Positions 11,301 to 23,190 of a stretch of DNA of 64,000 nucleotides are shown one piece after another. The notes beneath the pieces were generated by a model. That model was not told the DNA's origin, made no database searches, and was given only the letters and a program-made list of their open reading frames with translations. The stretch's first letter is position 1. Each line of letters opens with the position of its first letter. The stretch is from an uncultured Eubacterium sp. GTDB lineage: Bacteria > Bacillota > Clostridia > Lachnospirales > Lachnospiraceae. The DNA is taken from positions 62,001 through 126,000 of the forward strand of contig CATLIX010000001.1 in NCBI GenBank assembly GCA_949959185.1. The letters run 5' to 3'. The position numbers were made by a program, and so were the translations under genes.

Positions 11301-12027
11301 CGGAGAGACCAAGGCATACCTGATTCCCTACGGTTCCAGAATCAAGATTATGGACGGAGCAGTGCTGGAGGCCGGCGACGAGCTGACAGAAGGAAGCGTG
11401 AATCCCCATGATATTCTGAAAATCAAGGGCGTCCGGGCAGTACAGGACTATATGATTCAGGAAGTACAGCGTGTATACCGCCTGCAGGGGGTGGAAATCA
11501 ACGATAAGCATATCGAAGTGATTGTGCGCCAGATGCTGAAGAAAATCCGCATTGAGAATAACGGAGATTCCGAGTTCCTGCCGGGAACCCTGGTGGATAT
11601 TCTGGAGTACGAGGACACCAATGAGAGACTGGAAGAAGAAGGTCTGGAGCCGGCAGACGGTAAACAGGTAATGCTGGGAATCACCAAGGCTTCCCTTGCC
11701 ACCAATTCTTTCCTGTCAGCAGCCTCCTTCCAGGAGACCACCAAAGTCCTGACAGAGGCAGCCATCAAGGGCAAGGTTGACCCCCTGATCGGACTGAAAG
11801 AAAACGTAATTATCGGTAAGCTGATTCCTGCCGGAACCGGTATGAAACGTTACCGCGACATCCGCCTTTCCACCGATGTAAATGACATGGACAGTATTTA
11901 CTTTGACGAAGAAATGCTGGATTTCAGTTACGTGCCGGAAGAAGAGGAACCGGAGGAGGAAGATTTCGGGGAAGATTTTGAGGAGCTGGACGAAACAGAA
12001 GAAGCAGAAGTGCTGGAAACAGAATAA
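8332..12027 (+). CDS. rpoC: DNA-directed RNA polymerase beta prime subunit
   Basis: 1231 residues. The N-terminal zinc site is [20 protein letters not shown] (about 67-86). The catalytic magnesium loop [12 protein letters not shown] lies at about 453-464. The second zinc site includes [11 protein letters not shown] at about 886-896. The trigger-loop region [16 protein letters not shown] is present. The C-terminus is strongly acidic, like that of RpoB. An in-frame ATG at 8311 exists, but 8332 is nine bases from AGGAAGGGAG and gives the usual MPET start. It is co-transcribed with rpoB and ends at a strong terminator. Confidence 0.97.
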   Translation: MPETMNKEKYQPITFDAIKIGLASPEKIREWSRGEVKKPETINYRTLKPEKDGLFCEKIFGPSKDWECHCGKYKKIRYKGVVCDRCGVEITKASVRRERMGHIELAAPVSHIWYFKGIPSRMGLILDLSPRTLEKVLYFASYIVLDKGTSDLQYKQVLSEAEYQEAREKYGSDFRVGMGAESIRELLEAIDLEKDALELKTALKDATGQKRARIIKRLEVVEAFRGSGNRPEWMIMDVIPVIPPDLRPMVQLDGGRFATSDLNDLYRRIINRNNRLRRLLELGAPDIIVRNEKRMLQEAVDALIDNGRRGRPVTGPGNRALKSLSDMLKGKSGRFRQNLLGKRVDYSGRSVIVVGPELKIYQCGLPKEMAIELFKPFVMKELVCNGTAHNIKSAKKMVERLQSEVWDVLEEVIKEHPVMLNRAPTLHRLGIQAFEPILVEGKAIKLHPLVCTAFNADFDGDQMAVHLPLSVEAQSECRFLLLSPNNLLKPSDGGPVAVPSQDMVLGIYYLTQERPGALGEGKFFKNVNEAILAYENDALTLHSRIKVRITRNMPGGEEISGNVESTLGRFIFNEILPQDLGFVDRTNPEDILKLEIDFHVGKKGLKQILEKVINIHGATRTAEVLDDIKSMGYKYSTRAAMTVSISDMTVPEKKPALIKNAQDTVDKITRNYKRGLITEEERYKEVVETWKETDDILTKELLDGLDKYNNIYMMADSGARGSDKQIKQLAGMRGLMADTTGRTIELPIKSNFREGLDVLEYFMSAHGARKGLSDTALRTADSGYLTRRLVDVSQELIIRDIDCCEGKEAPGMYVKAFMDGKEEIESLQERITGRFACEDICDAEGNVLVRANHMITPKRAALVMSKGVDDKGEPLDRVKIRTVLTCRSHNGICAKCYGANMATGQAVQVGESVGIIAAQSIGEPGTQLTMRTFHTGGVAGNDITQGLPRVEELFEARKPKGLAIITEFAGVATIKDTKKKREIIVTNEETGETKAYLIPYGSRIKIMDGAVLEAGDELTEGSVNPHDILKIKGVRAVQDYMIQEVQRVYRLQGVEINDKHIEVIVRQMLKKIRIENNGDSEFLPGTLVDILEYEDTNERLEEEGLEPADGKQVMLGITKASLATNSFLSAASFQETTKVLTEAAIKGKVDPLIGLKENVIIGKLIPAGTGMKRYRDIRLSTDVNDMDSIYFDEEMLDFSYVPEEEEPEEEDFGEDFEELDETEEAEVLETE

Positions 12028-12044
12028 CATAAGATAAAGGCAGA

Positions 12045-12083
12045 GGCCGCTCTTTCCATAGCAGCAGAAAGGGCGGCCTTTTT
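12045..12083 (+). terminator. rpoBC terminator
   Basis: 12-base stem GGCCGCTCTTTC (12045-12056) with GAAAGGGCGGCC (12067-12078), one G-U pair, followed by TTTTT. Confidence 0.9.
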
Positions 12084-12160
12084 GAAATGAACCTGGGCAA
12101 TTCAGGTTATTCCGGGAAACATAAAAGTTACCATACATAATTCAGAAGTCTGCGAATGTC

Positions 12161-13054
12161 TTAAACGGGGAAGCAGGCATTGACAACAAATGTCATAATA
12201 AATATTGCAAATGCCGGCGGGTCAACGTGCGAATCAGATCCGCTGTTCAGAAAATGACCTTCAAAGTCGGCAAGCAGAGAAGCAATTGTGCCAAATACCA
12301 CGCTCATCAGCAATGACAGCCAGAGATTTCCTGAGGACGCATAGCATTGTACCACAGTTGCAGCGGCAATGATTACAATATGGTGGCAGCCGAAGAAAGG
12401 CTGTCCGATTTCTGCAAAAATCAGGCCAATTGCTGCAAGTCCGAAAATCAGGGTGGGATACGCTCCTCCAAATCCTTCTGCCGGTACACCGGAATGAATA
12501 GCGCCGGTATAAATTCCGCCTGTAACCAGACTGTAACCAATGGCAATAATCAGCGTGTTTGCCAGAGGTTTTCCTTTACTGAATACTTCTGTTCCCGTTC
12601 TCAGTTTTCCGCCGAAGACCAGACGGACCAGGATTGCAGAACAGAACACAGTAATTCCGGGTGCATCGGTAATCAGGCGGTTGGAAATGGTTCCTGCAAA
12701 AAGATTTGCAACGACAAGTTCTTTAAAAAGGAAACCAATTACGCCGAAAATACCGCCCACAAGGAGAACAGATGGCTCGTTGCATCCGCCCAGTGCAGTG
12801 GCGATATCCGCTCCGTTTTCCGTAATGCCTTTTTTTCGGGCAAAAGCAGAAGCAGCTACGCCTCCGGCAAATGCAATATGCGGGCCGAAAAACGGGCCGA
12901 AAGCAACATAGTTCAGCAGAATGTTGGATGCGTCTCCCGCACCGCACATGGCTGCCACAGACCCCGCTACGGGGAATACGCCGGTCATGATAAAGGCCGG
13001 TAAAGCTCCGATGGAAGCTGCAAAAACTCCGCTGTATGGCGTAATGGCCCGCTG
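12161..13054 (-). pseudogene. N-terminally truncated polytopic membrane protein (permease-like)
   Basis: The open frame encodes about 298 residues with roughly eight hydrophobic segments and conserved-looking loops such as GGCNEPSVLLVGG and IGQPFFGCHHIVIIA. It has transporter character but the family was not recognised. The homologous-looking sequence begins in mid-membrane segment (YSGVFAASIGALPAFIM) and runs upstream straight into the middle of an oppositely oriented LysR gene. An in-frame stop lies at 13055-13057. The first ATG (12988) has no convincing ribosome site. The natural 5' end is therefore lost, most simply by a deletion that also removed the start of the LysR gene. Confidence 0.65.
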
Positions 13055-13466
13055 TCATCCTCTGGCCGAAAAAGAATCCATTCATCTGTCTGATCTGGAA
13101 AATCAGGAGCTGTTGCTGTTAGACCTGTATAATGAATTTAACAGAAAAATTTTAGAACTGGCTGACAGAGAAAAAATTTCTTATATTATGCGGGGAGTCG
13201 TAGAAATGAACAGCTTTCTTCCCCTTATTTTTTCAGGACTGGCCATTGGATTTACAGACAGAGAGATTTATCGCTATTATGATTTTCATGAGGAAATATC
13301 TCTTCTGCCACTGGTACTGGAAGATGGGGAGCAGCTTTATGTGGAATCCCACCTGGTTACGCTGAAAGGGATTGCTCCGGACTGGGAAACGCAGCATTAT
13401 ATTGACTATGAGAAAGAAAAATGGGGCGATGTGTTTCCAATGGATAGCGCAGAGAAAACATTTTAA
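13044..13466 (+). pseudogene. C-terminal fragment of a LysR-type regulator
   Basis: The frame reads CHPLAEKESIHLSDLENQE and continues through a co-inducer-binding half-domain (YIMRGVVEMNSFLPLIFSGL, then a short tail) to a stop at 13466. This matches the second half of a LysR substrate domain. The helix-turn-helix and first half are absent. No ribosome site precedes the ATG at 13044. The fragment points away from the permease remnant, the normal divergent regulator/target layout, with the intergenic promoter and both 5' ends missing. Confidence 0.65.
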
Positions 13467-13541
13467 CATAGAGGATTTCCGGAACTGTTGCGGAGAAGGA
13501 TGAATAGAAATGGAAAATCCGGGAAAAATTAGAAAAAGTCC

Positions 13542-13570
13542 TTGACATGGCGATTTTATCCTTATATAAT
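13542..13570 (+). promoter_or_regulatory. Promoter of the str operon (rpsL-rpsG-fusA)
   Basis: TTGACA (13542-13547), a 17-base spacer, TATAAT (13565-13570): a perfect consensus sigma-A promoter just before rpsL. Confidence 0.95.
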
Positions 13571-13578
13571 GATTTAGC

Positions 13579-13596
13579 GTGCATATTGATATGCAC
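13579..13596 (+). promoter_or_regulatory. Hairpin at the 5' end of the rpsL transcript
   Basis: GTGCATA, loop TTGA, TATGCAC: a perfect 7-base stem starting about two bases from the predicted transcript start. Followed by TTATAATT, as in the rpoB leader. Confidence 0.55.
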
Positions 13597-13622
13597 TTAT
13601 AATTTTACAGGAGGTGAAAAGA

Positions 13623-14045
13623 ATGCCAACATTTAACCAGTTAGTAAGAAAAGGAAGACAGACATCTACAAAGAAATCTACCGCACCGGCTTTACAGAAA
13701 GGATACAACTCCTTAAAGAAACGCCCAACGGATACTTCTGCACCCCAGAAGAGAGGTGTTTGTACCGCAGTGAAAACTGCAACTCCTAAGAAACCTAACT
13801 CTGCTCTTCGTAAAATCGCCAGAGTCCGTCTTTCCAACGGAATTGAAGTGACAAGCTATATTCCGGGTGAAGGCCATAACCTGCAGGAGCACAGCGTTGT
13901 TCTGATCAGGGGCGGAAGAGTAAAAGACTTGCCAGGTACCAGATATCACATTATCCGTGGAACTCTGGATACCGCAGGCGTTGCAAACAGACGCCAGGCA
14001 CGTTCCAAATATGGTGCAAAGAGACCAAAAGATGCCAAAAAATAA
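13623..14045 (+). CDS. rpsL: 30S ribosomal protein S12
   Basis: 140 residues, the standard Gram-positive length. S12 lies at the decoding centre and is the streptomycin target. [11 protein letters not shown] and GRVKDLPG carry the wild-type lysines (K43/K88 in E. coli numbering), so no streptomycin-resistance change is seen. A full AGGAGGTG lies seven bases before the ATG at 13623. A GTG nine bases earlier overlaps the ribosome site and is not the start. First gene of the str operon; a 205-base gap, holding a CGGAAAGC/GCTTTCCG hairpin (14143-14163), separates it from rpsG. Confidence 0.98.
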   Translation: MPTFNQLVRKGRQTSTKKSTAPALQKGYNSLKKRPTDTSAPQKRGVCTAVKTATPKKPNSALRKIARVRLSNGIEVTSYIPGEGHNLQEHSVVLIRGGRVKDLPGTRYHIIRGTLDTAGVANRRQARSKYGAKRPKDAKK

Positions 14046-14208
14046 TCTGAAATAACCTGAAATTTATGGCAGACAATAGTATCACAATGGTTAGTGTTGG
14101 AAACCGCGAGAGCGTACATTCTTTTTGACGCATAGAAACAGACGGAAAGCAGCAGGCTTTCCGCACAGACAGATTTCCGCACGAACACAGAACAGTGAGT
14201 ACCGTTGA

Positions 14209-14721
<513 letters not shown>

Positions 14722-14742
14722 CATTTTTAGGAGGAAAAAACC

Positions 14743-16857
14743 TTGGCTGGAAGAGAATATCCATTAGAGAGAACCAGAAATATCGGTATTATGGCTCATA
14801 TTGACGCTGGTAAAACTACCACGACAGAGCGTATTCTTTACTATACCGGTGTTAATTATAAGATTGGTGATACTCATGAAGGTACTGCCACCATGGACTG
14901 GATGGAGCAGGAGCAGGAAAGAGGTATTACCATTACTTCAGCCGCTACAACATGTCACTGGACGTTACAGGAAAACTGTAAGCCGAAAGAAGGTGCATTG
15001 GAGCATCGTATCAATATTATTGATACTCCGGGACACGTTGACTTTACGGTTGAAGTGGAACGTTCACTCCGTGTACTGGATGGCGCCGTAGGCGTTTTCT
15101 GTGCAAAAGGCGGGGTAGAACCTCAGTCTGAAAACGTATGGCGCCAGGCCGATACCTATAACGTACCGAGAATGGCATTTATCAATAAGATGGACATTCT
15201 GGGAGCTGATTTCTACGGAGCAGTGGAACAGATTAAAACGCGTCTGGGTAAGAATGCAATCTGCATTCAGCTGCCCATCGGTAAGGAAGATTCTTTTAAG
15301 GGAATCGTTGACCTGTTTGAAATGAAAGCCTATATCTATAATGATGATAAAGGCGATGATATTTCAGTTATAGATATTCCGGATGATATGAAGGAAGACG
15401 CAGAACTGTACCGTACGGAACTGGTGGAAAAAGTATGTGAGCTGGATGACGACCTGATGATGGAGTACCTGGAAGGGGAAGAACCATCAGTGGAAGCCAT
15501 GAAAGCTGCTTTAAGAAAAGGAACCTGCGAATGTACGGCTATTCCGGTATGCTGCGGTACTGCTTACAGGAATAAGGGCGTTCAGAAGCTGCTGGACGCA
15601 GTAATTGAGTATATGCCCTCTCCGGTAGATATCCCTGCAATTAAGGGAACAGACATGGAAGGCAATGAAGTAGAGAGACATTCTTCAGACGAAGAACCAT
15701 TCTCAGCGCTGGCATTTAAGATTATGACAGACCCGTTCGTAGGAAAGCTGGCATTCTTCCGTGTGTATTCCGGTACCATGAATTCCGGTTCCTATGTACT
15801 GAATGCAACAAAAGATAAAAAAGAGCGTGTGGGACGTATCCTTCAGATGCATGCAAATAAGCGGGCGGAACTTGATAAAGTTTACTCCGGTGATATTGCG
15901 GCAGCAGTGGGATTCAAATTTACCGCTACAGGAGATACCATCTGCGATGAGCAGCATCCGGTAATTCTGGAGTCCATGGAGTTCCCGGAACCGGTTATTG
16001 AGCTGGCAATCGAGCCCAAGACAAAAGCAGGACAGGGCAAGATGGGCGAGGCTCTTGCCAAACTTGCAGAGGAGGACCCCACCTTCCGTGCACACACCAA
16101 TGCAGAGACAGGACAGACCATTATCGCAGGTATGGGCGAGCTCCATCTGGAGATTATCGTTGACCGTCTGCTCCGCGAATTCAAGGTAGAGGCAAATGTA
16201 GGCGCACCTCAGGTTGCTTACAAAGAGACATTTACCAAACCAATCGACCAGGAATACAAATATGCAAAACAGTCCGGCGGACGCGGACAGTATGGCCACT
16301 GTAAAGTCAGATTTGAGCCAATGGACGCCAACGGAGAAGAACTGTTCAAATTTGATTCCGAAGTTGTGGGCGGCGCTATTCCGAAAGAATATATCCCTGC
16401 AGTAGGGGAAGGTATTGAGGAAGCTACCAAAGCCGGTGTTCTGGCAGGATTCCCGGTTGTAGGCGTTCATGCTACCGTATACGACGGTTCCTACCATGAA
16501 GTGGACTCTTCTGAAATGGCATTCCATATTGCCGGTTCCATGGCATTTAAAGAGGCCATGAAGAAAGCAACACCGGTACTGCTGGAGCCTATTATGAAAG
16601 TGGAAGTAACCATGCCGGAAGAATACATGGGCGACGTAATCGGAGATATCAACTCCCGCCGCGGACGTATCGAAGGTATGGACGACTTGGGCGGCGGCAA
16701 GATTGTGCGCGCATTTGTGCCTCTTGCTGAAATGTTCGGATATTCCACAGATTTACGTTCCAGAACACAGGGACGCGGAAACTATTCCATGTTCTTTGAA
16801 AAATACGAACAGGTACCGAAGAGTGTTCAGGAAAAAGTAATCACCGCAAAAGACTGA
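14743..16857 (+). CDS. fusA: Translation elongation factor G
   Basis: 704 residues, standard EF-G length. It is the GTPase that drives translocation and, with RRF, ribosome recycling. GTP-binding motifs are [13 protein letters not shown] (P-loop), DTPGHVDF and NKMD. The C-terminal domain IV/V sequence [15 protein letters not shown] and [12 protein letters not shown] are typical. The start is TTG at 14743, nine bases after AGGAGG, giving [15 protein letters not shown]; a TTG start may temper its yield. It is the real fusA rather than a tetracycline-protection paralogue, given the operon and motifs. Confidence 0.97.
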   Translation: MAGREYPLERTRNIGIMAHIDAGKTTTTERILYYTGVNYKIGDTHEGTATMDWMEQEQERGITITSAATTCHWTLQENCKPKEGALEHRINIIDTPGHVDFTVEVERSLRVLDGAVGVFCAKGGVEPQSENVWRQADTYNVPRMAFINKMDILGADFYGAVEQIKTRLGKNAICIQLPIGKEDSFKGIVDLFEMKAYIYNDDKGDDISVIDIPDDMKEDAELYRTELVEKVCELDDDLMMEYLEGEEPSVEAMKAALRKGTCECTAIPVCCGTAYRNKGVQKLLDAVIEYMPSPVDIPAIKGTDMEGNEVERHSSDEEPFSALAFKIMTDPFVGKLAFFRVYSGTMNSGSYVLNATKDKKERVGRILQMHANKRAELDKVYSGDIAAAVGFKFTATGDTICDEQHPVILESMEFPEPVIELAIEPKTKAGQGKMGEALAKLAEEDPTFRAHTNAETGQTIIAGMGELHLEIIVDRLLREFKVEANVGAPQVAYKETFTKPIDQEYKYAKQSGGRGQYGHCKVRFEPMDANGEELFKFDSEVVGGAIPKEYIPAVGEGIEEATKAGVLAGFPVVGVHATVYDGSYHEVDSSEMAFHIAGSMAFKEAMKKATPVLLEPIMKVEVTMPEEYMGDVIGDINSRRGRIEGMDDLGGGKIVRAFVPLAEMFGYSTDLRSRTQGRGNYSMFFEKYEQVPKSVQEKVITAKD

Positions 16858-16895
16858 TGTTTATTCCCGCGAGGTTTTTGATTCCCTTGCCGGAA

Positions 16896-16929
16896 GTTAC
16901 TGGAACACCCGCAGGGTGTGAACAGTAAC
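16896..16929 (+). other. Two-part hairpin between fusA and tuf
   Basis: GTTACTG (16896-16902) pairs with CAGTAAC (16923-16929), enclosing ACACCC/GGGTGT with a 3-base loop. No T-run follows. It could be a processing site or a weak transcription barrier that separates tuf output from fusA. Confidence 0.5.
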
Positions 16930-16969
16930 ACAATTTGCCGGCAGTGACATGGAAAGTCATAGAAAACAC

Positions 16970-16998
16970 TTGAAAATCCGGTGATTATCGAATATAAT
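16970..16998 (+). promoter_or_regulatory. Separate tuf promoter
   Basis: TTGAAA (16970-16975), a 17-base spacer, TATAAT (16993-16998). EF-Tu is needed in excess over EF-G, so an extra promoter here makes sense. Confidence 0.85.
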
Positions 16999-17073
16999 CA
17001 TAAATAGCTGATTAGAATTCTGTATTCAATTAAGAAAGCCCAGGAGGGCAGAAATTAAGGAGGACGTTATAAA

Positions 17074-18261
17074 ATGGCTAAAGCTAAATTTGAGAGAACA
17101 AAACCGCATTGTAATATCGGAACCATTGGTCACGTTGACCATGGTAAAACAACTTTAACAGCGGCTATCACAAAAGTTTTATCTGAAAGAGTTGCAGGAA
17201 ACGAAGCTACCGATTTTGAAAACATCGACAAAGCTCCGGAAGAAAGAGAAAGAGGTATCACCATCTCTACCGCACACGTTGAGTATGAAACAGAAAACAG
17301 ACATTACGCACACGTTGACTGCCCAGGCCATGCTGACTACGTAAAGAACATGATTACCGGTGCTGCTCAGATGGACGGTGCTATCCTTGTAGTAGCTGCT
17401 ACTGACGGTGTTATGGCTCAGACCAAAGAGCACATCCTTCTGTCCCGTCAGGTAGGCGTACCTTACATCGTTGTATTCATGAACAAATGTGACATGGTTG
17501 ACGACGAAGAGCTGCTGGAACTGGTAGAAATGGAAATTACTGAGATTCTGGAAGAATATGAATTCACAGACTGCCCGATTATCAAAGGTTCCGCTCTGAA
17601 AGCTCTGGAAGATCCAAGCGGAGAATGGGGCGACAAAGTTATGGAACTGATGGCAGCAGTTGACGAGCATATTCCGGATCCTCAGCGTGCAACAGATCAG
17701 CCGTTCCTGATGCCTATCGAGGATATCTTCACCATTACAGGTCGTGGAACCGTTGCTACCGGTAGAGTAGAGCGTGGTGTTCTCCATGTAAATGAAGAAG
17801 TTGAAATCGTTGGTATCAAAGAAGAGACCAAGAAAACCGTTGTAACCGGTATCGAAATGTTCCGTAAACTGTTAGACGAGGCTCAGGCTGGTGATAACAT
17901 CGGCGCACTGCTTCGTGGTATTCAGAGAACTGAAATCGAAAGAGGACAGGTTCTTGCAAAACCCGGCACAGTAACATGCCATACCAAATTTACCGCTCAG
18001 GTTTACGTTCTGACAAAAGATGAAGGTGGACGTCATACTCCGTTCTTCAACAACTACAGACCTCAGTTCTATTTCAGAACAACTGACGTAACAGGCGTTT
18101 GCAACCTGCCGGAAGGTACAGAAATGTGTATGCCTGGCGATAACGTAGAGATGAGCATTGAGCTGATTCATCCGATCGCTATGGAGCAGGGTCTTACATT
18201 CGCTATCCGCGAAGGCGGACGTACCGTAGGTTCCGGACGTGTGGCTTCTATCGTTGAATAA
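17074..18261 (+). CDS. tuf: Translation elongation factor Tu
   Basis: 395 residues, standard length. It delivers aminoacyl-tRNA to the ribosome as a GTP complex. GTP-binding motifs [18 protein letters not shown] and NKCD are intact, and domains 2 and 3 are complete. Start ATG after AAGGAGG, with a second AGGAGG a little upstream. The gene shows stronger codon bias than its neighbours, as expected for the most abundant protein. Transcribed both from fusA readthrough and from its own promoter, and closed by a strong terminator. Confidence 0.98.
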   Translation: MAKAKFERTKPHCNIGTIGHVDHGKTTLTAAITKVLSERVAGNEATDFENIDKAPEERERGITISTAHVEYETENRHYAHVDCPGHADYVKNMITGAAQMDGAILVVAATDGVMAQTKEHILLSRQVGVPYIVVFMNKCDMVDDEELLELVEMEITEILEEYEFTDCPIIKGSALKALEDPSGEWGDKVMELMAAVDEHIPDPQRATDQPFLMPIEDIFTITGRGTVATGRVERGVLHVNEEVEIVGIKEETKKTVVTGIEMFRKLLDEAQAGDNIGALLRGIQRTEIERGQVLAKPGTVTCHTKFTAQVYVLTKDEGGRHTPFFNNYRPQFYFRTTDVTGVCNLPEGTEMCMPGDNVEMSIELIHPIAMEQGLTFAIREGGRTVGSGRVASIVE

Positions 18262-18283
18262 TCAGTAAAAAGTCAGACTTTAC

Positions 18284-18315
18284 AGGGCTTTCCGAGAAAT
18301 CGGAAAGCCCTTTTT
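18284..18315 (+). terminator. tuf terminator
   Basis: 12-base perfect stem (18284-18295 with 18300-18311), GAAA tetraloop, T-run. Confidence 0.95.
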
Positions 18316-18390
18316 GAAACTTTGCAGCAAAAAAAAGTGGGAAGCGGTGCCAGGAAATAAAAATTGTAGTACAGACTATTTTGGAAAGTA

Positions 18391-18426
18391 AAAAACACCC
18401 ATACACATATGCGCATGAGTGTTTTT
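18391..18426. repeat. AT-rich inverted repeat downstream of tuf
   Basis: AAAAACAC (18391-18398) matches GTGTTTTT (18419-18426), with CAT/ATG also opposed inside. The A-run and T-run make it a possible bidirectional terminator. The stretch 18427-18565 beyond it shows nothing I can name. Confidence 0.5.
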
Positions 18427-18565
18427 CAGCCATAATCAATATAGCTATCTCTATTTTAGTATATTACCACATTTACAAATTTATGACAAGAGTTTGTAGT
18501 AAATTTTTGAAAATAATGTGTTATAAAGTATCGAATTTATGGTATTCAATTTTTGATTTGGGTAA

Positions 18566-18766
18566 AGCAATTGTATAAAAGAAAACAATAATACAATCCG
18601 TAGTCTGACCGGAGAATACAGGAAGATAGAGCCGGATTGCCGGGAGGGAGTGCGGCTGCAGTTGGAGCGCATGAAAGAACTTTGTAGAGAGCGCAATAGT
18701 TTGTATGAGAAGCAGAATGATTTGAAAGGGCAGAAATGGAAGATTGAGAAATCGCCGGAGCGATAA
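18566..18766 (+). pseudogene. Remnant of a charged, coiled-coil-like protein
   Basis: A 66-codon open frame with no usable start. It reads EYRKIEPDCREGVRLQLERM and continues with Lys/Glu/Arg-rich sequence to a stop. It looks like the tail of a longer gene, perhaps from a mobile element, but the family is not recognised. It sits in an AT-rich remnant zone. Confidence 0.3.
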
Positions 18767-18879
18767 AAGGTACGGAGTATGGTGATTGCTGTGCCTTATG
18801 CTTTTGTGGTAAAAGGAGCATGAACGTGGTATAATCGAAGTTATAATCTGATGCCGTATGGAAAAGAGGTTGTTTATAT

Positions 18880-19098
18880 TTGAAAAACTATGTTATTTAC
18901 AGGCATATAGGTGATTTGTCTAAATCAAATAATGGTTGGGTAAAAGAATTAAATTTCATTTCGTGGAATAACAGAGAGCCGGTTTATGATATAAGAATAT
19001 GGAATCAGGACCATACAAGATATGGTAAGGGAATTATGATTACGCCGAAGCAAATGCTTATATTAAAAGGACTGTTAAGAGAGATTGATATATTTTAA
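18880..19098 (+). CDS. YdbC/PC4-like single-stranded-DNA-binding protein
   Basis: 72 residues. The core LNFISWNNREPVYDIRIW then GKGIMITPKQMLILKGLL matches the small PC4/YdbC fold (four strands and a helix), which binds single-stranded DNA and in some phages and bacteria acts in transcription or replication. The start is a TTG at 18880, about ten bases after AAGAGG; no ATG start fits. Neighbours are remnants, so context gives no function. The AT-rich composition suggests acquisition. Confidence 0.65.
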   Translation: MKNYVIYRHIGDLSKSNNGWVKELNFISWNNREPVYDIRIWNQDHTRYGKGIMITPKQMLILKGLLREIDIF

Positions 19099-19132
19099 TA
19101 ATATGGACAGCAACTTTTCAGAGGTGACTGAG

Positions 19133-19204
19133 ATGGGGAAGGTTAGACTCACGATTACTGACAGCAGTTGCCGAGGCGGCTATTTCATAAAAGGTCAGGA
19201 ATAG
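19133..19204 (+). pseudogene. Truncated start of a TIGR04076-like protein
   Basis: A 23-residue frame MGKVRLTITDSSCRGGYF then IKGQE and a stop, preceded by GAGGTG. It resembles the N-terminus of the short TIGR04076 family (KVKLTVxxSSCRxGYHxKGD). The rest of the gene is missing or scrambled. The following 19205-19360 shows no gene that I trust. Confidence 0.4.
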
Positions 19205-19361
19205 CGGAAATACTGATTTTCTCAAAGCGAGTTAATTACAGAAATATTTTTCAGAATGATTATGAAAGACATGGCTTTGTACTTACAGGGGAAAAACAGC
19301 CCGGAGGAAGGTACGCAGGAGTATATACTCCGAATGGAGTGTTAGCATTCTGCCGGACAGG

Positions 19362-19405
19362 AAAAAGGTTCTTCCGTGATGAAATAAAATCCCGGAAGAA
19401 CCTTT
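19362..19405 (-). terminator. Terminator for gdhA
   Basis: 13-base perfect stem (19364-19376 with 19393-19405). The T-run is on the minus strand, so it ends leftward transcripts from gdhA. Confidence 0.85.
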
Positions 19406-19491
19406 CGATTTCAGTTTACAGAAAAGATGTCATACGCTTATTGTTTTTTATGGGTATTCTGATATTATTTCCCGGCATACGCCTGGAATGA

Positions 19492-20894
<1,403 letters not shown>

Positions 20895-21022
20895 TCTTTT
20901 TCTTTTATTCTTTACAGTTTTATCGCAACAGAGTGCAGATGCGGACAAAAGCATTCAAAGAAATATTTGAATTCATAATAAAAAAAACTTTTTATTATGG
21001 TAAAATCACAGAATATCCGGAA

Positions 21023-23068
21023 TTAACTGAATATTTCTTCGGAGGAAACCTGGATTATCCGGTATTCTCCTTCCGTCAGCCCATAAGCCAGGGCGATGCT
21101 CCGGTCTGCTTCTTCATAATATTTCATCCATCTTTGGGAATCTGTTTCCTGCATTAACTTTTCGGCCAGGGAAATCATGTGCTGCTGTTCCTGCTCCGGA
21201 ATGCGGGGAATGGGAATCTGTTCCAGGCTGGCCCGCAATACCTTCAGTGAACGGAATTTGTTCTCGTAAATAAACTGGGCAGTTCTGGAATTTAAAACAG
21301 CCAGAATATAACGGATGTCCAGATGAGGAATCTGCGGAATTAAAATGTTGCAGCTGTTTAAAGACAGTCTCTGTCCATTGTCATAGGCAAATACGAGCTG
21401 ACTGCCGATAAAGCGGTACAGCAGCTTTTCTTTTGCCCGGTAGCAGGCTTCAGGGGCGCACTGCTGGAAGTTTTCCGGCTGCCAGGAGAGATATCTGTTC
21501 CGGGGAGTAATCTTATATTTTTGAATATCGGCGCCTTTGAGTACGACTTCGTTATGGGTGGTTTTCCTGTGCCCAAGCAGGGCGGAATTATTGCCTGTGA
21601 CGATTCCCAGGGCAAATTCTGCCTGGCCTTTCAGGAATGTCATGTGGCGCTGCCGTTCTGTTTTTTCGATTAACAGACAGGCCTCATCTGTTATATGAAA
21701 ATTAAAATTTTCAGGATTTACTTTGCGGCTGAGGCGTATTTCAAATTCCTGATTTGGGCCGGAAATCTTCATGCTTTTTGTATCCAGGGGCAGTCCGGTA
21801 TTTGTTATCTGTAAAATAGAGGCCGGGCACTGTACCTTGTGGAAAACATTTCCCAGATATTCCAGACGGTCTATATGAGTCTGCGCTGCAATCAGCCTGC
21901 GGACAGGCAGATGGGATTTTACATGAAGCACTGCTTCCGGGATTACGAATGCAACGGTACCATTCGGGACAGTCCGGTTCAATGCCTGTTCCAGGAAAAC
22001 ATCACAGGATTCCGTGTGTTTTTTTACGGCAGTCCGGAAATTCTTTTTTAAAAATGTTTCAGTAGTCTCATCAAACTGAAAGCCCCAGGGAGGATTTCCA
22101 AGAATCAGATGGTACCGGCGGGAATCTTCATCCAGAAGAAAGTCCTGCAGGCGGATTTGTGCCCGGATTCCGGAAACAGGGGTATGCGGAAATTTCAGGG
22201 CCATGTTGATTCGGGCGATGAAAATGCTGACGGCGTCAATATCAAATCCGAAAATCTGTTCCGGCGCAATACTGTCCGGAAGCTGCAGCAGGAAGTTTCC
22301 GGTGCCGCAGCAGGGGTCCAGAATGAGAAAAGATTTTTCCTGAGGGAGTTCTGACAGCAGGTTTTCTATTAATTTTTTCACAATATGAACAGGGGTGTAG
22401 TAGGAGCCTGCTGCTTTCCGTTCTCCCAGATTTTTCAGGGAAATATAAATCATACCCAGTATGTCTGCTTTTTTTTCCGGCAGAACGGTAAAGGGAATCT
22501 CCCTGAGAATGTCTGCCGGAGGGAATGCAGATAAATGTCCGGAGTTTTGCCGGGGGGACAATAAACCGGAGGCCGGTTCTGTGCCTGTTAAGAGCTCGTG
22601 AACCAGCACCTGGTACTCGCCCAGGGGCAGCGTTCCTCTGAGAAAAGGAAACAGAAGGGGTTCCGTAACTTCCGGTTTCCGGTTTTCGGCGGGGCACAGA
22701 AGCTGCAGAGCACATTCTGCCAGGATTGCCCGGATTTGACTGTTTGTCAGGGAAAAGCCTGACAGTTGTTCCAGTATGTGTTCGACAGAAGGCAGATTGG
22801 GGGAGTCTGCCGGAAGATAATTTCGATACATGCTGCTTCCGGTGATATATTTCTTATTTCTCCTGGATTTCAGAGTGTTTCTGTGTTTCTCTTTCAGTTG
22901 TGTCAGCAGTGCTTCGGTATATGTGACGGAAAAATACGGTTTTCCTTTCCGCTCTGCGGTGGGAGAAATTTTTCCCAGTCTGAGCCAGTTCCGTCCGGTA
23001 GCCTGAGAAATGGAAAGAATACTGCAAAGTTCAGACAGGGAATATTCTTTTTCATCAGATGATTTCAT
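21023..23068 (-). CDS. N6-adenine DNA methyltransferase, orphan, with HTH N-terminus
   Basis: About 681 residues. Residues 5-35 form a MerR-like helix-turn-helix (EYSLSELCSILSISQATGRN). The SAM-binding motif I DPCCGTGNF lies near residue 249 and catalytic motif IV NPPWGF near 323, as in gamma-type N6-adenine methylases. A TaqI-like target-recognition domain follows to the C-terminus. The start at 23068 is preceded by GGAG; upstream in-frame ATGs (23113, 23218) lack ribosome sites. No restriction gene adjoins it, so it is an orphan regulator or defence-type methylase, or a type IIG-like protein whose nuclease I cannot see. Confidence 0.8.
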   Translation of the reverse strand: MKSSDEKEYSLSELCSILSISQATGRNWLRLGKISPTAERKGKPYFSVTYTEALLTQLKEKHRNTLKSRRNKKYITGSSMYRNYLPADSPNLPSVEHILEQLSGFSLTNSQIRAILAECALQLLCPAENRKPEVTEPLLFPFLRGTLPLGEYQVLVHELLTGTEPASGLLSPRQNSGHLSAFPPADILREIPFTVLPEKKADILGMIYISLKNLGERKAAGSYYTPVHIVKKLIENLLSELPQEKSFLILDPCCGTGNFLLQLPDSIAPEQIFGFDIDAVSIFIARINMALKFPHTPVSGIRAQIRLQDFLLDEDSRRYHLILGNPPWGFQFDETTETFLKKNFRTAVKKHTESCDVFLEQALNRTVPNGTVAFVIPEAVLHVKSHLPVRRLIAAQTHIDRLEYLGNVFHKVQCPASILQITNTGLPLDTKSMKISGPNQEFEIRLSRKVNPENFNFHITDEACLLIEKTERQRHMTFLKGQAEFALGIVTGNNSALLGHRKTTHNEVVLKGADIQKYKITPRNRYLSWQPENFQQCAPEACYRAKEKLLYRFIGSQLVFAYDNGQRLSLNSCNILIPQIPHLDIRYILAVLNSRTAQFIYENKFRSLKVLRASLEQIPIPRIPEQEQQHMISLAEKLMQETDSQRWMKYYEEADRSIALAYGLTEGEYRIIQVSSEEIFS

Positions 23069-23190
23069 GGTTATTCTCCGGTAATCACAGGTGTCTGCAA
23101 TAATTGTGTTCATATTTAAAAGAGTTTCTGGATATGATAAAGCATAACATAAGGTTATTGGCCTGTCAAAAGGGCGGAAAAGGAGATGCG

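Noticed and set aside
9754..11511. 585-residue open frame antisense to rpoC
   Set aside because: Shadow of rpoC; composition is Phe/His/Cys-rich and domain-free.
12347..13003. 218-residue frame opposite the permease remnant
   Set aside because: Ser/Asn-rich shadow of a membrane protein gene; no domain.
19168..19491. 107-residue frame between the TIGR04076 remnant and gdhA
   Set aside because: It runs through the gdhA terminator stem, has no ribosome site and looks like chance.
23104..23190. Longer start for the bile salt hydrolase
   Set aside because: Cys must be residue 2 after Met removal for catalysis; the ribosome site fits 23191.
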